Below are positions 56,191 through 64,000 of a DNA stretch of 64,000 bases, in pieces (position 1 is the first letter of the stretch; the number at the start of each line of letters is the position of its first letter). The stretch spans positions 1,240,001-1,304,000 of the forward strand of contig JAPYXD010000738.1 in the NCBI GenBank assembly GCA_030998225.1. The letters are read 5' to 3'. Below the pieces are notes generated by a model that made no database searches, was not told where the DNA came from, and saw only the letters and a list, made by a program, of their open reading frames with translations. The translations under genes and the position numbers were made by a program. The stretch comes from Diplolepis rosae (lineage: Eukaryota; Arthropoda; Insecta; Hymenoptera; Diplolepididae).

Positions 56191-58060
56191 CATATGCTAT
56201 TGGCTTATCTTTACCTATTTTACCTCGTGATAAAATACCTCCTATTGCAAATCCTGAGGCATCTGTTGTGAGTATAAAAGGTTGAGAAAAATCAGGTCGT
56301 TGTAAAAGTGGTTCTTCACATAATTTTGCTTTTAAAATTTCAAAAGCTGCTTGTTGTTTTTCTGTCCAATTAAAAGGTGTATCTTTTTTTAGAAGTTGAT
56401 TTAAAGGACTTGCAATTTTTGAAAATCCGTCAATAAATCGTCTATAATATCCTGCTAAGCCTAAAAATTGTTTAACATTTTTCTGTGTTTTTGGGACTGG
56501 AAAGTTTTTTACAGCTATTATCTTTTTTGGATCTGGACGTACTCCATTTTTATCAATTATATGACCTAAATATCCTACTTCAGGTCGTAAAAATTCGCAT
56601 TTGTCTGGTTGTACATGAAGATTTGCTTTTCTAAGTATTTCTGCTAAATTGTTAAATTTAATTTCGTGCTCTTCTAGAGTATTTGCATATATAACTATGT
56701 CATCAAGATATACAAAAAGTTCCGTTCCGATCAATCCAGTTAATGTTAAATCCATTAATCTTTGAAATGTGGCTGGTGCAGTTTTTAAACCGAAAGGCAT
56801 TCTATCGAATTCGTAATGACCGTGAGGTGTAGAAAATGCGGTTTTATGTGAGTCTTTTGGGTTCATTTTTATATGGTGAAAACCGGTAGCTAAATCAAAC
56901 ACTGAGAAATATTTTGCTGATCCTAGAGAATCAAGTATATCGTTTATATTAGGTAAAGGATACGAATCGCCAATTGTTTTTTCATTTAATTTACGAAAAT
57001 CAAGAACCATTCTTCATTTTATTTTTCCTTGAGTATCAGGTTTTTTAGGGACTATCCACACTGGAGTGTTATATGGTGAATGTGAGGGCTTTATTATTTT
57101 ATTTTTTAATAATTCATCGACTTGTCTTGTTATTTCTTCCTTGTGAACTGGGGGAAATCTATATTGTCTTGAAAAAATTGGAGCGTCATCTACAGTAGGG
57201 ATTGAATGTTGTAATACATTAGTAGCTTCAAGTGGTTCTCCTGTGATTTGAAATCTGTCTGCATTGTTTTTAATTAATTTTTCTACATGTTCATATTCAT
57301 CTTGATTTAAGTGGTCTAATCGAAGAAGATTTTTAATACATTCTACTCTGTCTTCGTCTGTTACATTATAAAATTTGCATGAGTTAATTAGAGAATTGTC
57401 AGTTTTTAAAAAGTTATTTAATATTTTACTTGACAAATCTTCGTTATTTTTTTGTCTGAAATTAATTAAAGTTTCAATTTGTTTATAACATTCTTGTTCT
57501 TCAAAGTCTTCTAAATTAACTATTGGGACGGATAATGTAATTGGGATTTCATTTGTGTTTGCAAATTTTAAATAAGCTTTTCCTCTGTGATTTTTTACAA
57601 CTGCGTCACCTACGTAGACGCCATCTTGGATATGTAATCGAGGTACATACCCTTCACTCTTTTCTGTATTTTTTATATTAACATAAAATGTTGTAACTGT
57701 TCGAGCGGGAATAGTAAATGTATTGGTAGATTTAAAAGGGTAACAGTGGTTCTCAATTTCTAAGCATTTTGAAGTATAGTTATATTCACACTATTATCTT
57801 GAAAAAATTCTGATCCTAATACTCCATCTTCTTCTACTGGGACTTCATTGGGAATAATGTTAAATATCGTTGGATAACCAAAAATGTTTATTTTTACCTG
57901 TCCTAACGTATAAAGTGGTAAATAATTAATTCCTGTAAGTTTCAATACGTTTTGGCTATTTATGGGTACTTCAGGGTTGAGAACCTTTTGTTTAATTAAA
58001 TTTCGAGCAGCACCAGTATCAATCATCATGTGTGTTGGATTTTTTAGACCTTCCGTTGAT
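56177..58060 (-). pseudogene. pol: E2 protease and reverse transcriptase
   Basis: The protease (58029 down) has IDTGAARNLI, then a frame break near 57780 after NSVNI. The RT N-terminal part (57436-57014) ends at a TGA (57016-57014) in place of the Trp before RMVLDF. The RT core (57010-56177) has all motifs including YLDD, and from MVLDF to the shared stop after AYAHVV its protein reads the same as E1's. Confidence 0.88.
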
Positions 58061-58148
58061 ATTATAATTGATGGAATTGAAGTGGACTTTGAAATATTTA
58101 TTGTTGTTGTTGTATGATCGTTAGAAGTGGATGCCAGTGGTTCTCGAT

Positions 58149-58712
58149 TTATGCTTTCCTCAGTGCACCCGTGCTGGGGAGAGCTTTGGAGTTTTCCTGA
58201 TTAGCTGTTTGTGATTGGTTATTTGGTCGTATCTTGCAGTCTCGTACTAAATGACCGGGTTGTTTACAGTAATTGCAAATTATTTCAGTATAATTTGAAT
58301 TTTGTTGAGTGTTATTATTTTGTAAAAATCTATTTTCATATGCTTTATTTCGATTTTGAAACTGTCCTGAGTTAAAGTTTTTATACTGTCCTGGATTCAA
58401 TTGTCTATTAGTATTATTAACATTATTGTTATTATTGTAAAAATTTCTAGGAAAATTATTATTATTGTTGTATCTTTGTTGTAAAACATTATTATTATTG
58501 TTTTTATAATTATTATTTCTATTTTGCAAATTATTATTGTTATTGTTATTAAAATTATAATTTTTATTTCTTAAAAAATTGTTATTCGGAAAATTATTGT
58601 AATTGTTTCTTGCAAAATTATTATTATTATTACTTCTTTGATCATTGAAATTACTATATCCTTGTTGGGTAGGACGCAAAAAATTTTTTTTGTTTATTAT
58701 TAAAAACTGCAT
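58149..58712 (-). CDS. gag: E2 Gag second part: poly-Asn domain and zinc knuckle
   Basis: Overlaps the capsid frame by 59 bases in the +1 frame, as in E1. About 120 Asn-rich residues with slightly different repeat lengths, plus a short extra segment with YKNFNSGQF, then CNYCKQPGHLVRDC. Confidence 0.75.
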   Translation of the reverse strand: MQFLIINKKNFLRPTQQGYSNFNDQRSNNNNNFARNNYNNFPNNNFLRNKNYNFNNNNNNNLQNRNNNYKNNNNNVLQQRYNNNNNFPRNFYNNNNNVNNTNRQLNPGQYKNFNSGQFQNRNKAYENRFLQNNNTQQNSNYTEIICNYCKQPGHLVRDCKIRPNNQSQTANQENSKALPSTGALRKA

Positions 58713-60018
58713 CTTGAGCTTTACTTAAATGAAAACATTTTTCAGTTGTGTGACCTGGTTTTTTACAAATTAAACAAATAGTTTTGTTTTCAAGTGCTAC
58801 GTTAAATCGGGTTGTTTTATTATTTTTATTATTAGATGATTCGTCACTTTTTGAATAATCCATATTTTTATTTCTTCGCAGTGCAGAAGATGCAGCCAGT
58901 CTTCGTTCTATGTCTATTGTATCATTAACTACTTCCTTAAATGTGTCCTTTTCTTCTACACGAATTTCTAACTCAGAACGCAAACCTCGTATGAAACATT
59001 GAATTACATCTCTTTCTAAATTTTGTTTGAAAGCATTATCTACCTGACCGTCATTATTAAGTCTATGAGCATCTTCTATTCTATCAGCAATTTCCTTAAT
59101 TCTAGCAGCATAGGAAAGGACATTTTCTCTTTCCCACATAAATGTATTACCTAATTCTCCCTGCAATTGATATACGCTTTTCGGAGGGGCATATACTCTT
59201 TTCAATTTTTCTATTAATTCCTCTATTGTTGCATACGTTGACCCAAAAATACATTTTCGTGCCTCACCAGACAATTTACCTCTCAATAGACGTGCATGAT
59301 TTTCTTGGGCAGCAGGTGTCGGCAGCATTGCCTTTGCATCCATGCAACCCTCAATAAAATGGGACAATGGGAGGTTACTTCCGTCGAACAAAGGGACCAC
59401 CTCTAACGCATCGCGTAAGGATACCTGCTGGCTGTTAGGTATGGCTACGGCCATCTCTTCGTTGTTTACTATTACGGGATTATCCTGATTTATGACTTCT
59501 GTATCGCTTTTGTCGTCGTCACTATCGTTGTTACTAATTAGAGAGTCGCGTGCCAATGAGGTTTTCAATTTTTCTTTCAAAGTTCTTTTTTCTATTGTTA
59601 TTACCGTTGAGCTTAGCAAGTTAGATCCGTCAAAATAAGATAACTCGTTTGTTAAAGTTTGATCTTGATTACTAGATCCTGTCACAATGCTCAAATCTGG
59701 ACAGAAACTTGAATGAAATCCTCTAGTTTTACTAGAATTTTCACTTGATATGGTTTGATCATTAATTAGAGTCTTGTCGAAACGTGAATCGTCTAGCTGA
59801 AGAGTGTTATCTAATTCTTGTTCAGCAGAAAAAGTGTTTGAAATATCCTTGTATATATTATAATCGACTAAATTTTCTTTGATTTTACCTGATCTTTTTA
59901 GTTTCAAGGAATCTATTTGATTCTGATCGACAATTTTTGCGAGTTGATTGTCTTGTTTTGCTTTACTACGCGTAATAACTTTTTGGGCGGATTCTACAGG
60001 GGTATTTGAATTTGACAT
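58654..60018 (-). CDS. gag: E2 Gag: full-length capsid part with first zinc knuckle
   Basis: 454 codons from an ATG at 60018. The N-terminal 200 residues are acidic and Ser/Asp-rich. The capsid domain from about residue 203 contains LRDALEVVPLFDGSN, LLRGKLSGEARK and CFIRGLRSELEIRV, and the CCHC knuckle CLICKKPGHTTEKC sits near the end. This shows what E1 has lost at its N-terminus. Confidence 0.9.
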   Translation of the reverse strand: MSNSNTPVESAQKVITRSKAKQDNQLAKIVDQNQIDSLKLKRSGKIKENLVDYNIYKDISNTFSAEQELDNTLQLDDSRFDKTLINDQTISSENSSKTRGFHSSFCPDLSIVTGSSNQDQTLTNELSYFDGSNLLSSTVITIEKRTLKEKLKTSLARDSLISNNDSDDDKSDTEVINQDNPVIVNNEEMAVAIPNSQQVSLRDALEVVPLFDGSNLPLSHFIEGCMDAKAMLPTPAAQENHARLLRGKLSGEARKCIFGSTYATIEELIEKLKRVYAPPKSVYQLQGELGNTFMWERENVLSYAARIKEIADRIEDAHRLNNDGQVDNAFKQNLERDVIQCFIRGLRSELEIRVEEKDTFKEVVNDTIDIERRLAASSALRRNKNMDYSKSDESSNNKNNKTTRFNVALENKTICLICKKPGHTTEKCFHLSKAQDAVFNNKQKKFFASYPTRI

Positions 60019-61003
60019 TGAGTCATTATAAATTTACAGTTTCTTTTTGTTGAGCGTTATCTTAGATTATTTATTGTTAATTTTCGATTGCTTATAACAA
60101 TTAAAAAAAACTACATGTAAAATTTTGTTTGTAAACAAAGTGAAATTAGTAAAAATATAATTTTAATTTATAAAAATTCAAAAAATTTATAATAATAATT
60201 TCAAAATATAATTTAATTATTTTTATTTGTTTATAACAATAATTAATATTTTTACATTTCTTAAAATTATAACAATATATATATAAATATATATTGTACC
60301 AACCACGTGTGTCTTATAAATTATAATGATCTATTTTATTAATTTATTGAATTATAAATTGTTTTTTTTAAATAAATAAAATTGTTCATAACAAGGATCA
60401 GATAAGATTCGAGTTATGCACAATTTATTTTTCTCTAGACTGGACAAGTTAGGCTCAAGCTCAGATCCTTGGACAATCTTTGCAAATAAAAATATTCTGT
60501 TCCTTAACAGAGTTAAAATTAAAGTTATAAACAATACAATCACAAGCACTTCGAACTTTGCCCTACCCAATGATCGTAATCAATGGTGACCGTTCAACGT
60601 ACCCAAAAGGGACTTATACTCTCGTGTGCTGTTTTTTTTTGTTTGTTTTAACTTAAATCAAAACTTAGTTAACAAATTAGAATAATTTTTTAAATAAGAT
60701 AAGTTACTTAATCACTTAGGTTAGCCTCAAGGTCAGATCCCTGCGTGATTTTTCAAACTTATTTTATTTTATACAATTTATATAAATTATAAAATTTCAA
60801 AGAAATGATTTGATTATTAAATCATTAAGGTTAGCCTCAAGGTCAAATCCCTTTGTGATCTAACAAATCTATTTTATTGAAATTTCAAGTTACAAGTTGA
60901 AATAATATTTCATAATCATTTATTTATTCACTAGAAATAATCAATGTGTTAATTTTCAATTGACTTGTGTTTCCCGGGCCGATGCACCAGGAAAAAGGAA
61001 GTA
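60019..61003 (-). other. E2 leader and tRNA-Gly primer site
   Basis: AT-rich leader with the same duplicated TCAAGGTCA blocks as E1 (60727 and 60837). The primer site at 60989-60971 (- strand) reads like E1's tRNA-Gly site with one extra C, which could weaken priming. Confidence 0.75.
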
Positions 61004-61856
61004 TGTTACGTCACAAATACGTATATACTTACTTTGATCGAAGATTCCTCGTTTTAAGTTAAGATCGAATGATCCTCGCTTAGGGATGAGGATAAGTCAA
61101 TGAAAGACACAATGATTATGGAAATAATACAAATTGAATTTATTTTACTGGTTAAAATTTCCGGATATACATTCGTTAAGACAATTCTTATATAATGTAG
61201 GCACAGGCTGGTTGGTACGTAGGTGAGAAAGAGACAAAGAATAACGATAGAGAGAGAGAGAGGTTCGGTACCTTTATGATTCGTAAGTTGTGTTGAGGTT
61301 TAATCCACACGGCGGTGAGTTGTAAGTACTGGATCCCCACAGGTGTATTCCAAGCGTGTGAGAGAGACGGAGTTATAGGCCGCACAGGTATATTCCGTAA
61401 AGGGCGGTGATTCAAATTTACGACACTGTTCGAAGATCTTTACAAGATCTCTTCAAGTCTACGATGACTTTTACGACTCCCGAACTTGGATTTTAAATTG
61501 TCCCGGTCGGATTTTATTAATCTCAAACTCAGAGATTTTCGAAGTTAATTTGAAATGCCGCACTGGACTATTGTCGCGAGACCGGTTATAAATCCGAAGG
61601 AAAATTTAAGTGTCGAACTAGACGAAGAATTTACTGACTGCTTCCTCTTGGTGTGGGTCTCTTTTATATTTTTTCATACAAATTGACGGTCAGCGAAAAT
61701 CGTGACGTAGTCATATCTTCTTAGAGGAGAAGGGGCCCTATACTGCTCCCTACTACCCCTGCTCCTTATTCCCCTTTATCGATTTTCTCATAGATTTCTT
61801 AACTTAATCCAGCCTGTGTGTATTATATACATTCAAATACGTCGCGGGACGTGACA
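61004..61856 (-). repeat. E2 5' LTR (853 bp)
   Basis: Near-identical to 51506-52356. Followed on the + strand by the CAAG duplication, then the rest of the envelope gene. Confidence 0.93.
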
Positions 61857-61860
61857 CAAG

Positions 61861-62499
61861 TGTAAAATATTCATCACTTTTAGTGAATATCCCTTTCTAA
61901 CATCATTGCAATTTCATCATGGATGGCTATACTCAACAATTTTCCCCCGACAAATTTTCTTATCATGTCGAAAAAACTCTAAGACCTTAATCACACTCCA
62001 AGGAATAGGAATTTTGCAAACAAAATCAGGTTGCAATCTAGATTCATCAACTCCATATTACCATCTTCAAAACCATTTGAATATAATGGATAATTCAATT
62101 CCAGTCAGCAAATCAACTACTTCCCTTGCTATAATTTCACCATTTTTATATAATATTTCCATTCAAGAGCCTCACTTACTAAAAAAGGTATTACTTCTTC
62201 TTCAGCAAAAAGAAGACATGCCATTATCAATCTTCGAAAACCATGTCTTTATCCTTACAAAATATGCAAACATTCAAAAAATCATTCCATCAATTTTTAT
62301 TTCTAGTGCACATAAATTAACATTAGCACTAATCTTTATCACTTTACTTATGATTACAATTTTAGGATTATTACTATTGAAAATTCAAAAAATATCTAAA
62401 AAAATAAACAAAACGCCAACACGTATAGAACTTATACAAAAAACTCCTTTAAGCTCAGTGACAAAACCTTTACTGACCGACTTGACGTTTAACTTTTGA
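61861..62499 (+). pseudogene. env: Envelope protein, baculovirus-F-like, C-terminal part
   Basis: Continues the frame of 50363-51505 exactly after one CAAG. Contains WLYSTIFPRQ, a Cys (LSCRKN), TLITLQGIGIL and CNLDSS, then an ectodomain end. A strong transmembrane segment follows at about 62305-62375 (LTLALIFITLLMITILGLLLL) and a basic cytoplasmic tail (KIQKISKKINK), stop at 62499. Together with the first part, about 593 residues, the usual size for F-like Env. Confidence 0.8.
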
Positions 62500-62836
62500 C
62501 GTTTCCTTTATTCCATCTTTCACCCTTTTCTTTAATAGACTTGAAGTCAATTCACAAAATTCTTCAGATACACGTACATTCCGTCTTTACCTTGCTCAAA
62601 ACCACGTGCATGAACGTCCTATACGGTCAGAAGGACAGTTTTTGTACCCACGTCTTTAATGTTTCTTACTAAAGGAAAAACAAACTGTAATATAAAAGTT
62701 GTTTTTCTGACGGAAAGTAAAATACCTTTAGCAAAATCTTTTACCTTGCATGATTAGAAAATATATTCAAAAAGTTATTTTTCAATCTCCTTATCAGACC
62801 TTAATAAAATAAATCTATTCTAACAATTTGTAGAAA
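62500..62836. other. Intergenic stretch after env
   Basis: No reading frame or repeat recognised. A candidate leader for the next gene. Confidence 0.4.
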
Positions 62837-63244
62837 ATGATACCAACTCCAAGTCAACCTATTGTTAACCATCTTGGACCAGTAGACGGTGTATGTTCGC
62901 AAGACTATCCGATAGCATACGCGCACTTATTACAGAGTTACTGCTTCGAATTAGAACCCTCAACATTGTTTTTATATTATAATCACCAAACCACAAAAAG
63001 ATATTGCCAATTCTGTTTCGAGAAATTAGATCAGGAAACTCAAAATAACTGTGAATATTTTACTTCATGGCATTCCATTTGTAAATTGAAATGCATATAT
63101 ATGAAATGTTACGGTTGTCAAGAACTATTAATTACTCCGCGAAAAAAAGCAGCTGATTGTAGAGAATGTATCGAACAATATTTAAATTATAAATTCGAAA
63201 TTAGCCAAGGAAACGAAGTTGAGGTAGAAAATACCCCTGCATGA
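62837..63244 (+). CDS. Cys-rich small protein 1, unknown
   Basis: 135 codons, intact. It has Cys pairs arranged like zinc ligands: CQFC, then a Cys/His-rich middle, CYGC, and AADCREC near the end, followed by an acidic tail. It resembles the next gene in length and Cys placement (Y-C near the start, C-x2-C, a second C-x2-C, then R-x-A-D-C), so the two are probably tandem duplicates. No known family recognised. Its place after env suggests a viral accessory gene. Confidence 0.55.
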   Translation: MIPTPSQPIVNHLGPVDGVCSQDYPIAYAHLLQSYCFELEPSTLFLYYNHQTTKRYCQFCFEKLDQETQNNCEYFTSWHSICKLKCIYMKCYGCQELLITPRKKAADCRECIEQYLNYKFEISQGNEVEVENTPA

Positions 63245-63383
63245 TTATACGTATCTACCTTCCACGCATGTAATCACGCATGAAAAATTTTGTTAAATTT
63301 AATAAAATCCTTAATACTAAAAAATTGTAAATTTTGCAAATATTTCAAATTCCTTAAATATTGTAAATTTCCCCAACAGAAAA

Positions 63384-63836
63384 ATGCTGCCCCAAGAAAT
63401 CGAAACAATCGAAGCAGAAGAAGTTCGAGCAAGCGAGCAGGATGTTCAGCCGTATTTTGAAAATCAATTATGGTCAGAATACTGCTGCACAACCCTGATC
63501 GAGAATTTTTACATGAATGTTCTCGAAAAAAAACTTGTTTGCGAGGATTGTTGGATGACAGAACTCAGCTTTTTCGAAACCGAAGTAACATTACCCGTCC
63601 GAGTAGACCACATAGTTACTAAAGACTTATATTGTACATTAAAACTATCTAGCCTCGACTGCTCCATTTGCAATACACAAATTTTTTACATGCGGCAAAG
63701 AGCAGATTTATGTGTAACATATGCCGAACATGTAATTCATTTATACCAACAAGAAGCACTGTATAACGACGTCGATTCCCAAGCATCAACTATTATTTAT
63801 TATATTTTGATACTGAAGCTCAAACCAATTTTATAA
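63384..63836 (+). pseudogene. Cys-rich small protein 2, C-terminus replaced by repeat
   Basis: 150 codons from the ATG at 63384: an acidic start, then EYCC, CEDC, CSIC and RADLC, paralogous in spacing to the protein at 62837. From about 63789 the frame runs into the dispersed repeat (copy C), so the last 15 or so residues (YYILILKLKPIL) come from the insertion and the native end is lost. Confidence 0.5.
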
Positions 63837-64000
63837 TAATATTACAGATGATGTGAATTACACATTTTCTCAAAGTCACTGAATTTCTTTTTGAATTTAA
63901 GTGAAACAGGAAATTCAATTTACTTAAGGCTCTATCGGCCTTAAGGAACACATTCTCATCATGACACTCGCGCTTCGCGCTCGATTTTCTGTATACATTT
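63789..64000 (+). repeat. Dispersed repeat family, copy C (cut by window end)
   Basis: From GATACTGAAGCTCAAACC on it matches copy A (about 29475 onward) and the reverse of copy B, including AAATTCAATTTACTTAAGG and the CGCGCTTCGCGCTCG block. It lacks the first 140 bases of copies A and B. It continues past the window. Confidence 0.88.

Larger units (their letters stand above)
51506..61856 (-). mobile_element. E2: complete gypsy-type LTR element inserted in the env gene
   Basis: LTRs at 51506-52356 and 61004-61856 (about nine substitutions and a 2-base indel between them by eye), flanked by CAAG at 51502-51505 and 61857-61860. On the - strand the order is PBS, leader, gag, pro, RT, RNase H, tether, integrase, a 1.6-kb non-coding region, polypurine tract and LTR. 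It has no envelope or accessory genes. Gag and pol are closely related to E1, almost identical in RT. Low LTR divergence means recent insertion despite a broken pol, suggesting help in trans. Confidence 0.95.
40035..64000 (+). mobile_element. E1: gypsy-type provirus with accessory genes (3' end not in window)
   Basis: 5' LTR, tRNA-Gly primer site, gag, pro, RT, RNase H and integrase in gypsy order, followed by a block of CARD, dsRNA-binding, envelope and Cys-rich genes. It is interrupted by a MITE (47069-48248), by E2 (51506-61856) and by dispersed-repeat copy C (63789 onward). Without these, at least 12.2 kb remain, long for a gypsy element but possible with envelope and extra genes. No 3' LTR is seen before 64000, so that the accessory block belongs to E1 is inferred from position, orientation and the envelope gene. 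Confidence 0.6.

Overview
This window is AT-rich, repeat-dominated eukaryotic DNA, almost certainly from an insect nuclear genome. The signs are an R1-clade LINE, mariner and Tc1-like elements, Ty3/gypsy LTR elements with tRNA-type primer sites, a baculovirus-F-like envelope gene, and a spliced host gene with GT-AG introns. I cannot fix the insect order. There is no bacterial-style operon. Almost every long reading frame belongs to a mobile element, and most are broken.

Layout. (1) 795-10942: a full-length Ty3/gypsy-type LTR element on the + strand (called G1 here) with 1.14-kb LTRs and an ACCG target duplication; its gag and pol carry stops and frameshifts. (2) 11082-11179: a near-perfect hairpin. 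11953-13060: a possible solo LTR. (3) 13611-18815: an R1-clade LINE on the - strand. (4) 22330-23560: a satellite of about 123-bp units. (5) 23600-27310: remains of a DDE/SWIM-finger transposon, invaded by a TA-flanked MITE and by an internally deleted mariner. (6) 27686-32461: a 4.8-kb palindromic element with 1.6-kb arms. (7) 34444-37444: a Tc1-like element with about 185-bp terminal inverted repeats. A dispersed repeat (copies at 29321, 34628 and 63789) lies inside (6) and (7), and one copy carries a TTAA-flanked palindromic MITE. (8) 37715-38441: the last three coding exons of a short-chain dehydrogenase/reductase, the only convincing host gene. (9) 38936-39218: an LTR fragment. (10) 40035 to beyond the window end: a second gypsy-type element (called E1). 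(11) 51506-61856: a complete relative of E1 on the - strand (called E2), inserted into E1's downstream region.

The most interesting part is the coding block after the E1 pol gene (48318-51505, continued at 61861-63836 beyond the E2 insertion). In order it encodes a CARD-only protein resembling caspase-9/Dronc CARDs, a short secreted protein, a protein with two dsRNA-binding folds, a tiny CxxC peptide, a third dsRNA-binding fold joined to a CCHC knuckle, a baculovirus-F-like envelope protein split by E2 with its frame kept, and two related Cys-rich proteins. Read together, this looks like a retrovirus-like insect provirus carrying candidate anti-apoptotic and anti-RNAi genes beside its envelope gene. 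The functions, and membership in the same provirus as the E1 pol, are inference. The E1 3' LTR is not in the window.

E1 and E2 share the same frame breaks in gag and RNase H, but carry complementary deletions between RNase H and integrase. Both integrases are stopped at neighbouring codons around the catalytic Glu. E2's two LTRs differ at only about 1% of sites by eye, so it moved recently.
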